DNA of 64,000 bases from Cyanoderma ruficeps. Its lineage: Eukaryota > Chordata > Aves > Passeriformes > Timaliidae. The stretch spans positions 3,745,745 to 3,809,744 of the forward strand of contig VZDJ01000033.1 of NCBI GenBank assembly GCA_008694505.1. The letters are read 5' to 3'. Position numbers and translations under genes: made by a program. Below are positions 1 to 45,431 of this stretch, one piece after another. The notes under the pieces were generated by a model that saw only the letters and a program-made list of their open reading frames with translations, searched no databases and had not been told where the DNA came from. The first letter of the stretch is position 1, and every line of letters starts with the position of its first letter.

Positions 1-1341
1 CATGCTGATGGAGGCAGGGCAGGGTGGAGGGAGGTGGGTGCTTGCTTCTGCAGCAGAGGAAGAGTGAGAAAACACCAGCTATAACAGAAAAAAGAAGCCC
101 CATCCCCATCCTGACACCCTTTGATCTGCTTTGAGTCTGTCATCCTGCAGGGAGAAGAAGGAATGTGCAAACCCTTTTGAGAAAGGGCAAGAAGAATCCT
201 GTAGGGTCGGATGGTCATTCCTAGTCATGGCTCCTGGGGAACTTTCCCATTCCACCTGAACCTCCACACTCCCTGCAGGGTTGGAATCCTTGGTATCCTG
301 CCCTAAGAGTGGGAAATCCCTTTGGATGAGACACCTGGGGGTCCCAGTCTGGGATAGTGGAGGTGGTCCAAGTGCTTTTGGTTGGAAAGGGTAGCCCAGC
401 ATGGTGTGCCATGAGCCATACCCAGAGCTCTCCATTTCCCTCCAGTAGGACCAAGCTCCAAAGTGCAGCGACTCATCTGCAGGGACATGGGCGCCCTGGC
501 CAGTTGAGACTGTGGGCTCCTCCCTTCCAGAGGTAGATGGGACAGGTAGGAATTGCCTTCTTTGGGAAGACATGGTGGGCTGTCTGGCCACTGCTCAGGG
601 GAGAAGTAGTTTAAGCAGTAGGGGAAGGCAAAGCAAATAGTTGGGGAAGGGCATAGAATGAGGGTGAGAGCTGCGCTGCTGCCAGGCACAAGGCAGGGAT
701 GTCCCGGGGAAGGCATCTCGGGAACCCCAGCCTACCGCCAAGGCTCTCCCCTGCCTGGGGGAGGCGTTGGCTGGGGGCCAGGACTCAACTTAGGGGATTT
801 TTGTGATGTAAATAGAAATAAATACTTTATAAATATAATCTTAAAGTACTGACACCTGATCTTACTCTGCTGTCTCTTGCAGAAACACCTGTAAATTAGG
901 GAAACCCCACATCTCAATTACCACTTTCCCTTCGCCTGAGGGCAATTCCTCCTGCTCTCCCAGCTCTGAGCTTTACTGCATTCCCATCTCTCTAGATCAA
1001 AGACCAGCTTTTAGCCAAAACCACCCTTCTCACTCCCTCCCCTCTGATAGGGACCTTTCTTGGAGCGTTAGATGGTGTGAGATGAAGGTCACCCATGGAG
1101 GGACAGGCAGAAGATGGCACGTGCACAAGGAATCCTGCCCAGGCGGGTCCAGGCTTTTGCAGCTACAAACAGAAGTGAGTTTCCCCTGTGAAGCTGTGAA
1201 TCAAGACAGATCCTTCCATGGAGCAGAGAGCTGGGGCAGCAGATGGTGTGAAAGATCAGACATTAACATGGGGAGTCTTCAGACAGAATCAGCTATCTTG
1301 ATCCTGTTGGCAGACGGATGAGGTGGAGGGTGTTTTTCAGG
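1..1341 (-). other. Downstream of the KIF1A stop: probable 3'UTR and flank
   Basis: No coding exon recognised. No AATAAA was found on the minus strand here, so the KIF1A poly(A) site is probably outside the window or uses a variant signal. An AT-rich block at about 805-845 holds a plus-strand AATAAA at 817-822, which may end a neighbouring plus-strand gene. Confidence 0.4.
817..822 (+). terminator. Possible plus-strand poly(A) signal AATAAA
   Basis: In an AT-rich stretch (TGTAAATAGAAATAAATAC) that looks like the end of a 3'UTR. A plus-strand neighbour tail-to-tail with KIF1A would fit the mammalian arrangement. No coding exon of such a gene is seen in the window. Confidence 0.35.
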
Positions 1342-34871
<33,530 letters not shown>

Positions 34872-37800
34872 CTGCAAAAGGGAGGAAGGAAAAGGGGGTC
34901 AGGAAAACTCACACCCCAGTCCACGTCTTGCAACTGTGCAGTATGAGTGGAAAGCCTGTGCAAGGAATCATCCTGGGAATGCTGTTTTGCCTCTGCCCTA
35001 AGGATGACATTTTGTTTCACACCTCGATCTGCCCTCCTTTTACCTCTTCCTTCTCCCTGGCACGCCTCAGGTCAGGAGCCCCAGCTCAGTCCCAGGGGCC
35101 ATCCCTGCCCTTACCCCAGGCCAGCACTGGAGCCTCCATCACCCTGCAGCATCTGGCACCCCCAGCAGCAGACAGAGCCTTGTAGGTGCTGTCAGCATAA
35201 GCCCCAAGGAGCAGCTTTTTCCTTCCAGGGTGCCAGTGGCACTGGATACTGGGCAGGTATCCCCTAATCTGCAAGCAAGTCCGCAGCCCCTGCCTGTTAC
35301 CCGAGCCTCCTGCCTCCACTCCAAGCCCAGCAAAGCAGGGACTGGGCAGCAGGACAGAGTGGGGCGGGAAGGAAAGCGCTGGCATTCCATTGAGAAAGGA
35401 GGCGGTTGCTGAACGCAGTGGCTGGCATGTTGCTCCCATTCAGCTCCCACAAAGCAGACGTGCAGTATCAGCACCAGCAGCCCTTCCTGGGAAGCCAGTG
35501 GCTATTACACTCAGCTGAAGCTCCCAGTTTACCATCATGTTTCCAGTCCTTTTGCTAAAAAAATTATTAATCGCAAATCTCACAAGACAAAACAAACTCC
35601 TCACATCACCAACATCTCCCAGAGCAGTTGTCCATCCCAGCACTGATGCCCAGGTGCTCTGCAGGCCATTCCCAGTTAAGCCTCATGAGCACTGGCCAGA
35701 AAATTATCCTGGGTTCCTTCCTCTGATTTTTGCATCCTTCGGGATCCTTTTGGACCTGACAAAATCCCTTCCTGCTTTCTAACACCCTTTTTTCTGCCTT
35801 TCCCTGTTCCCTGGCTCCCCATGCCAAGCCTAGTGGTGAAAATGGAGCACAGGACTGCTCCATGGGCAGGAGTTGCTCCTCTGGCAGCCCACCTGCAAGG
35901 GGGTGTGTGAATTCCCTAATGCTTTCCATGCACGGGGTTTGCCAGCAGGATATTTGCTCTGGGAGGAAGGAGATCAGGGAGGAATGAGATCGTTGGTGAG
36001 CAGCGGCACAGCTCTGGTTACATGGGCCATGACCAGAAGGAAGTGGAGCAGTAAGGAGGGATCTTGAACATGAGATGTGTTTTCCCACAGTGGAAATGAA
36101 AAATTCAGCAGAATTTGTGGAAAAGGGGGAAAGGGAAGAAAAAAACAAATCCACAGATTTGAAAGTATCCCAAGAGAAGGGGATGGCCTTAAAACTACCT
36201 GAGGTTTGACAGCTCTGGTTTGATTTCCAAGGGGGTGAGAGGAAACCATAGACACAGTGGAAAAATTTGCATCAAGAATGTGTTACAAGCTTGGCACTGC
36301 CTTTCAGAAACCCTTTGCCTATTTTATAAGTGAGCTGGCATGTCCAACAGCATGCAGAGACAAAGCTTCTTCTGTTGGAGTTCCCAAGCCCTCCTCTTAT
36401 CTTCCCGCTGGGATGGCTCCGGAGCTCCCACTATGCTCAGCCAGTGATCACACCCATAAATTCCAGAGTTCAAGCATTTGGTCTCAGGCTTTCTTGAGCC
36501 TGGATTATTTTAAGCAGGTGTTTAACACCACCCTTGAGTCCCTAAGCCAACAAGTGGGCTGCTGCGTGCCAGTGGCCTCTGCCTCCCCACTCAGATGGGG
36601 AAGGGAAAAATTAAACAGAAGTGCTTGCCAAAGGGGAATGAGGAAATTGTTTTTCCCATGAAATGATTGGATATATTCCCAGGTGGAAGGGCTGCATCTT
36701 CACGAGGCCATCAGCTCGAGCTGCTCCACCCTGTGGTATCACTCAAGGACAATGGATTCATCCCCGGCCGAATCCCGGCAACTGCCCATGTCAAACATTT
36801 CCCTCTCCTCCCAAGTGAAGACAGCTCCCTCCCCACAGCTCTGCAGCCTCTCCAGCTACCGGGGCTCTGAAGAGGTGGGGCAGGTCCCTGGACTCCTGCC
36901 TCCTGCACAGCCCCAGAACAGCAACACCCATCAGTGAGCCAACCAGCTCCAGGACTGCCTGCCACGGCCATAGCCACCTCAGCCCCTGCTCTTATCCCCT
37001 CCCACCCCTGTGCCATTCCCAGCCACTCCAACCCCATCACTTCCCACAAAGAAACTCTGCTTTCCCCTTTGAACCACTTTTCCATGTGCCTCATGCTGCT
37101 GTGTACCTTCCATCAGTGCTGCTTTCCTTTCTTTGCCTTCGTCTGCCCAGTCAGCCCCACACCCCATACCCCCACCACTGCTGGCCATGAGAAACCCCTT
37201 TCGCACCAGCAGGACCTTTTCTCTCTCCCTGCCATCCACAGCCTCCCTCCCAGTGTATTCCCATCTGGCTCTCCTTGCCCAGCAGTGTGAGCTGCTCTCC
37301 TGGCCAGTATTCCCTGCTGCAGAGCCCCAGTTCCATTTTCTGTTCCATCCACTTCCCTCCGCTTCCTTGGTGGGCGATGCATTGCTTCCCTCTGCTTTCC
37401 CTCTGCTTTCCCTCTGCTCCTCTGCAGCCCTCCAGCTCCATCCCTGCCAGGCAGCACAAGGACCCCCATCATGAGTGCCCTTGGGGACCACCAGCAGACA
37501 CTGACCCAGCTGCTTCTCTCCTTCCTTTCCTTCCCCTGACTCACTTCCCTGGCTCAGCTGCAGGCAGGAATTCAGCCTGCTCCCATGGCATCACTGTCGT
37601 GGGCACTCAGCATCCTGTACAGAGAGGGACCAGGCTGTAGGGAGCAGGGCCAGGGGCAGGGCCAGGCAGCCCCCCCAGCCCGTGGGCAGCTCGAGCCCAG
37701 CCAGCTCGCCCTGCCTGGGGACAGCCAGAGCAGCCACCGCCTGCTTAATCTGCTGCCATCGAGAGAAATTCGATAAGCCCTGACCAGCCTTTCTCTGGGA

Positions 37801-40245
37801 GCGTGCCAGCACCAAAGCCCCGCTCCCTGCTCCCTCCCTGCCGCCTCCCAGGGCCCCGCTGCACACAAGGGAGGCGGCAGAGAGGAACGGCCAAGGGGAA
37901 CATCTGGACCTGCCCCCCAGTCCTGCAGGGCATCTCTTCCCCCACTTCCCGTCCAGCCTTGCTGGCTCTGCCCATCCCTATGACACACCAGTCACCCCTA
38001 GTGAGGAGCAAAAGGCCTGGAGAGCCATGATTAACTGGATCAGCTAAGATTAATTGGGCAGAGATTAGCTAATGAAACCACTCTTAAGTCCAAGAGCTAC
38101 CAACTGGCAGCCTCTCCTGCTGAGAGGTGATCAATAGGACAGGGAGCATTGTCCCCAAGTGCCACCAACCAGCAAGCTCTTCCCCAATGGATGCTAAGGA
38201 AAGTGCTCTACTGCTGGTCCCCCAGCAGATGACGAGTTGCCTGCACCCAGGGAAATCCAAGGTGAGTTTCCCTTTGTCTGAACACATCCATGTCACCTCG
38301 GTGGCGAGGGTGGACGGCCCGTTTGGCTGCACCAGTGTATTCTCAGCAGCTGCCAGGCTTTGTTGTGGTGAGCCCTTCCCCTGCACCCTTTGTTGGGGCC
38401 CCCCAGCTCTGACTGGGAACACGGGGCTCTGTCCTGCCTCTAGGGAAGCAGGGAACACGTTGCTGGATGACACGGCACCATCAATGCCTGCCAGCCAAGC
38501 TCCTCACCCACCTCCCACCCCACACAGGGCAAGGGGCCATGACAGTGCAGTTTTCTCCAGAGCAGCACCTGCAGGCAGGGAAGCAGCTCAGAGGACAGCC
38601 CAGGACAAGGGCAAATGCCCCCCCATGCTCAGATGAAATCCAACCCCATCACAGACACCCTGCCCCGTGCCCCCTCACCTCCTGCCCACCCCAATGGGGG
38701 GCACGGCTTCAGGGCAGAGTTTGCAGCTCCCTGAGAATTTCCATGCAGATTCAGTTTACAGGGAGCAAATGTAAGGACATGGATGAGGGATTCTGCTCCT
38801 CATCTCTGCTGCAAAATAACCCCACCCCCCGTCCCTGCTCCCTCCATCCTCTCTTCCAGACACTCAAACCCAAAGCAGGGACAAGCTGCACAGAAAGGGC
38901 AGTAGGGTCTGGTGGGTGCCCAGCATTGCTTGGCACGGAGAAGGACAACCAGGGAGGGGGTGGACAACAGATTCCCGCACGACCCAGGCCTTGAGGGGCT
39001 GCAGCTCTTGCCACATGCAGGGAGGTGGAGGGTGGTGGCAGCATCTTTGCCAGCGCCAGCTGCCACCTCCCAGACAAAATGGAGGTCAGCAGCAGCATGC
39101 CGAGATGGCAGAGCCACCACACCCCTGGCCACACTCAGGGGAGGGGGACGGTCTGCTGCCTCCCTGTCCCCCAGTGCCACAGAGGCCACCTGCATGGGGC
39201 TGCTCTGGGTGCTCAGATGGGAGGGTGCCTGGCTGTGGGGTGGCACGGGAGATGCTCGGCTGGTTCCTTGTCCTCCCCGTGCCCCGATGCTGTCGCATGG
39301 GACCTGAGCAGGCAGGAGACCGGCTCACACGGGGTCTGCAGGATCTAGGGGAGGGGTCACTGCCCCTCGAGGGGGAGGAGGAGGAGGAAGAGGAGGAGGA
39401 TGCGGAGGTGGGGGAGGAGGAGGAGGAGGNAGCGGAGGAGTAAGACAATAGGGCAGGTGCAGGGCTGCTCCCTGCGAACCTGGATAACCAAGGGTGGAGC
39501 TCTGCACTCGCCCTGCACCCCGGGACCTGCCCCTTGAACAGCCAGCAGCCACCGCACTGGCCCGCAGTGACATGGCGGCCCTTGACCAGCCACTCCACAG
39601 CACAAGGTCACCGGCAGCTGCTCGTCCTTGGGGCCCAAGGAGAGTCTGAGCACCGCAGCATCTTTGCCGGCTACCCGCGGCGAGAGCCCCAGGTGGGGCA
39701 TCCACCACTCCCTCCAGCGCTGCTGTTTAACTCTGGAGCATTATGATGATGACGCAAGATGGTTCAGCTGCATCACCACAGCCATCTGCCCCGGAGGGAA
39801 GAGCAGGGGTGCTTTTGGGGTGACAAAGGGTTCCTGTGCCCCCCGCCATGGGCTGCGGGGATGGCATCCTCCCCCTTTGCACCCTGGCTGGGATGCGAGG
39901 CGTCTCCTCATCCGCGGGCAGCTCCCCCCACCCCCACCCCGGCTGGATCCTTCTGGAAGATGGGGCGGCACCCGGCGGTCACCGCGCTGGGGACCCGAGG
40001 GCAATGTCCCCACACACACAGCTTCGACCATCGGGGGGCTCCCCAAAATGGCCACCGGCCGCAGCCCCCGCGCCCCGCCGGACCCTCGGGGATGTGCATC
40101 CCGCTCCCACCCGCCACGCCTCACCCCCGCCGGGGCCACGAGGGGCGGCACCGCCACCCCGGAGCAGCCCCGGTCCCCCCCCCGGCCAGCGCCCCGGGGG
40201 TCGCGGCGGGGCTGCCCCGTCCTGCGCGATGCCGCCCGCCTCTAC
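34872..40245 (-). other. KIF1A: KIF1A intron 1
   Basis: About 5.4 kb between the first coding exon and the candidate non-coding exon 1. Includes a homeodomain-type GATTA/TAAT cluster (38025-38088) and a GGA repeat with a gap (39372-39443). No coding sequence is supported. Confidence 0.6.
39372..39443. repeat. (GGA)n repeat interrupted by an assembly gap
   Basis: GGA/GGAA units with an n at 39430; glutamate-rich or proline-rich frames across it are repeat artefacts. Confidence 0.9.
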
Positions 40246-40420
40246 CTGCGATGCCCGCGGCCGTGCCCGTGGCCGGTTCGGAGGGGCGCAGCGCTCAGCC
40301 GTGGGCGGGGGGCGCCGGCATGAGGCCGAGCCGCGCGGTGCGATGCGGTGCCGGTCCCGGTGTCGGTGTCGGTGCCGGTGCGGGTGGCAGCGGCCCCGCC
40401 CCTGCGGTCCCCGCCCCACG
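40246..40420 (-). other. KIF1A: Candidate KIF1A non-coding exon 1
   Basis: On the minus strand GGGCATCGCAG|GTAGAG gives a good donor at 40246, at the downstream edge of the CpG-rich block and about 250 nt below a CRE. The upper limit is not defined by sequence; 40420 is a rough guess. It would splice to the acceptor at 34871. Confidence 0.4.
40346..40390. repeat. GGTGYC-type hexamer repeat in the KIF1A CpG block
   Basis: GGTGCC, GGTCCC, GGTGTC, GGTGTC, GGTGCC, GGTGCG in tandem; it may lie within the candidate exon 1. Confidence 0.75.
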
Positions 40421-40537
40421 CGCTGGTTGGCGGCGGCCGCCGCCCGGAGGGGGACGCGGGGACCGGGAGGGCGCGCTCGGGGATGGAGCGGTGACGTCAG
40501 CGCATCCCCCGGCCCCGGGCGTGCTGCGGAACCGCCG

Positions 40538-40570
40538 CAGGGGCGGGGCGGGGCGGGGCGGGGCGGGGCA
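40538..40570. repeat. (GGGGC)n repeat
   Basis: Six GGGGC units in tandem, with overlapping Sp1-type GC boxes; able to form a G-quadruplex on the plus strand. Confidence 0.9.
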
Positions 40571-40593
40571 GGCTCGGCAGCCGTCGCCCGGCA

Positions 40594-40669
40594 ACCGGCA
40601 CCGCCCCGGTACCCGGTACCCCGATACCCCGGACCGGATACCGCTACCCCGGTACCCCGGTAACCCGAG
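40594..40669. repeat. CCGGTACC-type degenerate tandem array
   Basis: Repeated CCCGGTA, CCCCGATA and CCGGATA units carrying several GGTACC palindromes, just upstream of the KIF1A GC boxes. Confidence 0.75.
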
Positions 40670-40700
40670 GAGCGGCCCTCGCCAGGGCTTCCCGTGCCGC

Positions 40701-41973
40701 TAGCCCCGGTCAGTTCGCTCGTCCGTCCGCCGAGCCCCCGCCCGCCGCCCGGGGCACGGCCGCTCCTGCCCATCTGCGCCCGGAATTCAGAGCCAGAGCA
40801 GAAAGCGGATTATTCTTTCGCTGCCAGCTGTTTACAGCAGCACGGCCACCCTCGCCCCGCGGCAGTCCCGAGGCCACGCGTCCCCTCCCCGCCCCAGCCA
40901 TGCCCCAATTCTCCCCAGAGGACAGGCAACTGGGAGATCTTCTTCATCCAATATGTCTTCATCGCTTTGGTGGGATGATGGCTGGGCAGCAGTCCCCAGG
41001 CTGACTGTGGTTTCCATCAGCCATGCAGGGGCAAACACGTTTGCCCCCAGCTCCTCTCAGTGGTAGCCACCCAGCTGCTGGGCAGATGTGCTCTCACCGG
41101 GCACTGTTGCCAGCCCCATGCCTCTGTCCCACATGTCTTCAGCAGCGGTCACTGGTGCCAGTTCTGCCAGGTGGGAATTCTCACCCCTATGCTGTCATCC
41201 CTAGCCGAAGCTTTGCCCACTGAGGGGCTCCACTCATGGATCTGCTAAAGCTGGCAGCAGGCAGTTTGTTTGCATTTGAGGGCATGGATGGCAGAGAATG
41301 TGCCAGAAGTTGAGCACAATGCAATGTGATGTGGGCACACATAGCAGGTAACAGAATATCAAACTGCCACGTGGAGCCTGTGGCATCATCATCAGGATAC
41401 ACTGGGGTGACCATGATCCAGGCTGAGCCTGCAGAGCACAGCTCACTGTGGCAAGGACTGTGTCTGTGTCCCAGTCCACAGCCCTGGTGCACATCAGTCC
41501 GCTGGCCAGCCTCCTTCAGGCTGTCACCCAGCCAGACGTCCCTCTGCAAGGCAGATCCCTGGTCAGGGAGCCCTGGTCAACAGGAACCTTTTTCTGCAGG
41601 AGGAGCTGTGACCATGGCAGCTGTGCCAGACCAGCCTCAGCACAACCATCTCGTGGCACAGGATCTAGGTGCCCAGAGCAGGGATCCCACCTGCTGGGAT
41701 ACTGTTGGGAAACATTAGCCCTGGTGTTGTGGGGGCCATGGGGACAGCGACTGCCGGGGGCTGGCAAGTCGCAGAGGCTGGCATACCTGGAGAGCGATGA
41801 GCACCAGCAAGGGGGCATCCCCCAAAATGAGGGGCCCAAGCCAGCAGGGATTGCACTGGTGACACATTAACCAGACAGAGGAGACTACCAGGGGTAGAGT
41901 CCAGACTGGTAGGGGGGAGCACTGAATTCTGGGTCAAGGTCCATGGGGATACTGGACACTGCTGGCACAGGAT
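40701..41973. other. Intergenic region between KIF1A and AGXT
   Basis: About 1.3 kb between the KIF1A promoter and the first AGXT start codon. It should hold the AGXT promoter and leader; I see no TATA box I would defend and no other gene. Confidence 0.5.
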
Positions 41974-42057
41974 ATGCCATGCTGGCAGCTGCTCAGGCAG
42001 CCTCCACTGCCTCTCTTCTCTGGGCTCAGTTCCTGGGGACAGACAGCACGTCGTGCC
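41974..42057 (+). CDS. AGXT: AGXT N-terminal extension, probable mitochondrial presequence
   Basis: In frame with the main start at 42058 and preceded by an in-frame stop at 41923. It reads [14 protein letters not shown] then [14 protein letters not shown]: no acidic residue, four arginines, and leucines that could form an amphipathic helix. In other vertebrates AGXT uses two starts, the outer one adding a mitochondrial presequence. The same layout is inferred here; cleavage and use are not shown. Confidence 0.7.
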
Positions 42058-45000
42058 ATGGCCACCAGGCTGCTCCGTGTTCCCCCTCCGGAGGAGCTGC
42101 TCCGGCCCCTGGCCGTGCCCGAGAGGCTGCTGCTGGGGCCGGGGCCCAGCAACGTGCCCCGCCGCATCCAGGCTGCGGGAGGGCGGCAGATCCTGGGACA
42201 CATGCACACTGAAATGCTGCAGGTGAGCTGCCCCAGCCCAGCGCTCCTTCCCTCCCCTCCTCTTCCTCACCCCCAGGAGGGGCTGGAACAGCTCTGCTGG
42301 GGCAAGAGGAGCAATAGCAGCGCTGGCCAGTGTCCTGGTGCCGCAGGTGATGGATGAGATCAAGGCAGGCATCCAGTACGCCTTCCAGACACGGAACAGG
42401 CTGACCCTGGCCATCAGCGGCAGCGGCCACTGTGCCATGGAGGCCGCCCTCCTCAACCTGCTCGAGCAAGGTGACACCGTGCTGGTGGCCATCAACGGCA
42501 TCTGGGGACAACGTGCCGCCGACATTGCTAGGAGGCTGGGTATGCTGGGAACATGGCAGATGGCAGGGCTGAGGGGTCTGGGCTTGAAGGCAGGATGGCC
42601 CCGTTTGCTGACCCAATCCTGGCAGTGGTCAGTGACACGGCTTACAAAACCAGAGACCACTCTGCTAGAGAGAACTCCAGGTTTTTCCAAGAATGATGCC
42701 ACTCCATTTATGGTGCTTGATGGCTTTTCCACTGGGCAAATCTGCAGGAGGCCAGACCCTGGCTGGTGGCTCTGCTCCAGGTTCATGCATGACCAATTGC
42801 CCTATATAGAGCTGGTAGGTGATTGCCCAGTGGGAAGCATGCCCAAACCTCACTCTCCTCTGCCCAAATTCCTCCTAGGAGCCAATGTCTGTGAGCTGCT
42901 GAAGCCCCCGGGCAAGTACTTCACTCCACAAGACATTGAGCAGGTGAGTGCTGGTCACTGTGCAGAGGGCACAAGCTGACCTCCAATGTGGTCACCTTCC
43001 CTCTGTGTGGTGCAGGGCCTGGTGCAGCACAGACCTCTGGTGCTCTTCATCACCCACGGCGAGTCCTCCACGGGGGTGCTGCAGCCACTGGAGGGGCTGG
43101 GCGAGCTGTGCCACCGGTCAGTGTGTGGTGGGCGCCTCGAGGTCACCACCGGGGATTTGGGTCTGGGGATTTATGTGTGCTGGGCTTTTCTCTGGCTCTG
43201 TTGTGCTGGGAGCAGTTGCTGGCAGTGAGACACGCAGCCCCTGTGGGGTCCAGGGTGCCAGGGCTGCAGGCAGAGGTGTGGCAAGAGGAGGTGGCAGGAG
43301 CACCAGGCTGAGCTCTGTCCTCCTACAGGCATGGCTGCCTGCTGCTTGTGGACTCAGTGGCATCGCTTGGGGGAGCCCCCATCTTCATGGACCAGCAGGG
43401 TAAGAGCCACAGTACCACCATGGGCAACCAGGGGACAAAGGGGCTCATGCCTGGGACAAGGAGAGAGCAGTGGGATCAGTCCCTCCGCCTGCATTTTGGC
43501 TAGCAGCACCAGAAACTGGTCCAGCTGCAGACAGAGAGCCTGCTCCCCTTGGGGGACCCTCAGCAGTGCCAGGGGCCCTCCCAAAGCAGCCTGAACACAA
43601 GTAGGACCTGCCATGTGTGCCAGCCTTGTGCCTCCCACCCACCACTTGCAGCTAGGTCAGAGGGCTCAGCATTTCCCTGCTGGGAGCCTCTGATTCCTAA
43701 GGAGTTGTCTTCCCTCTTGGGCAGAGATCGATGTCCTGTACTCGGGGTCCCAGAAAGTCCTCAATGCACCCCCTGGCAGTGCCCCCATCTCATTCAGTGA
43801 GCGAGCCAGGTAAGAGCAGCCCAGTCTCACCAGGGTGGAAGGGGACGGGGCTGGGGGAGGCCGTCACCTCTCTCCTTTGCCAGCCACCTGCTTCGGGCCC
43901 GCTCTGTGGAGAGGATGCCCAGCAGCAGTGCTATGGGGGAAGAGCCCATCCCATCCCTGGGCAGTGACTGGGAGCTGAAGCCAATCTCTGTGCTCACTTT
44001 AGGGGATCCCACAGGGCTGATCCCAGCTTGGAGCTGGTTGGGTCAATGCCCCACCTCTCCCCAGTACTCTGTTTCACCAGGGAGAAGCTGCTGAGGAGGA
44101 AGACAAAGCCCCCATCCTTCTATCTGGACATGGGCTTGTTGGCAAACTACTGGGGCTGTGACGGGGAGCCGCGGAGGTGAGGGCAGGCTCTCTTGTTACA
44201 GACAGCTGTGACCACTCCCCACCCAGCCTTTGTCCTGGCTCAGGGGCTGCCTCCCCATCACCCTGGCTGTGGGTCACAACTCTCTGCACTGGGTGATGAG
44301 GAGGGAGGATGCTGTGCCTCAGTTTCCCTGACCACGAGCAAGGGACTGCTGTGCTGCAGCCAAGCTGAACCCCTGTGGGTCCCCTTGAGTTTTGCAGGTA
44401 CCACCACACGGCACCCATCAACAGCTTCTTCAGCTTGAGGGAAGGTTTGGCCATGCTGGCAGAACGGGTGAGTGGCACCAGACAGGCAGGGGAGCGCCCA
44501 GCAGTGCCCATGGACCTTGGAGGGACCGTGGGTGCCAGGAGATCCTGGCAGCAGCACAGACCTTATCTCTGCCCTCTGCACACAGGGTCTGGAGAGCTCG
44601 TGGGAGCGACACCGGGCCAACTGCACCCAGCTGTGCCAGGGGCTGCGGGACATAGGGCTTGAGCTCTTTGTGGAGGAGGAGGTGGGTGCAGGACAAGCCC
44701 ACCACCACCACAGAGTAGGGGCAGCATGAGGACACAGCCCTGTGCAGCTGGAGATGTGCCTGGGCAGCTTTTGATGCCAGAGAAAAATCTCCCCCCTCAG
44801 TGATGCTCTGTCATGGCATTGTGCTGGGGTCACCAGAGGCCGTGGGACTGAAACCAGTTTCTCTGTTCCTCAGAAGGCCAGACTTCCCACCATCACCACT
44901 GTCAGGGTGCCTGAGGGCTACAACTGGAAGGACATCACGGCCTTTCTGATGGACAACCATGGCATAGAGGTCGCTGGGGGCCTGGGCCCCACAGTGGGCA

Positions 45001-45431
45001 AGGTGGGCAGAGTCCTCCCCTCCTGCTGCCCGTGGCTGGGCACGAACCCCGCGTTCACTGCCACTCTCTGGCTGCCACAGCGTGTGTGGCTGGCCGTGTC
45101 CCATTGCCCGGAGCAACGCATAGCAGCACAACCACACACACAGTCACCAGCTAATTGAAATAGCCACACACGTAATTTGCAATTTGCGGGGTGACGCCTC
45201 TTTATAGGGAATGGTGTGTTAAATACGAGCAAAGGAGCTGTGCACAACCACACAGCCCGGCTGTGTGTCCCCCCACTCCACACGGGGCTGCTGAGGCACA
45301 GACACTCACCCCTCCCCTCCCAGGTCCTGCGCATCGGCCTCATGGGCTGCAACTCAACCAGTGACAATGTGGACCGAGTGCTTGGAGCCCTGCAGGACGT
45401 CCTGAAGCGCTGCCACCGCAGCAGGCTGTGA
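41974..45431 (+). CDS. AGXT: AGXT, alanine-glyoxylate/serine-pyruvate aminotransferase (complete, 11 exons)
   Basis: PLP-dependent enzyme that turns glyoxylate and alanine into glycine and pyruvate, detoxifying glyoxylate in liver. Coding exons are 41974-42222, 42347-42539, 42879-42943, 43016-43116, 43329-43399, 43725-43809, 44081-44176, 44398-44467, 44586-44681, 44874-45002 and 45324-45431, all with GT/AG sites and matching phases. From the inner ATG (42058) the protein has 392 residues, the usual length. The PLP lysine is in SGSQK, at residue 209 as in the human enzyme; Pro11 and Gly170 are also the common residues. Motifs include [35 protein letters not shown] and [11 protein letters not shown]. 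It ends HRSRL, a PTS1-type peroxisomal signal. An upstream in-frame ATG at 41974 adds 28 residues. Identity is near certain. Confidence 0.97.

Larger units (their letters stand above)
40420..40700 (-). promoter_or_regulatory. KIF1A: KIF1A CpG-rich promoter with CRE and GC boxes
   Basis: Very CpG-dense sequence. It contains a perfect palindromic cAMP response element TGACGTCA at 40492-40499 and a tandem GGGGC run (about 40538-40570) that makes repeated Sp1-type GC boxes and could fold as a G-quadruplex. No TATA box is apparent. The location agrees with a minus-strand start near 40.4 kb. A start toward AGXT is possible but AGXT begins 1.3 kb away. Confidence 0.6.

Noticed and set aside
39759..40703. 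314-codon and other long frames in the CpG block
   Set aside because: Stop-poor CpG-island sequence; several frames on both strands are open at once.
41665..42786. 373-codon minus-strand open frame
   Set aside because: Antisense shadow over AGXT exons 1 and 2, whose splice sites and protein match are convincing on the plus strand.
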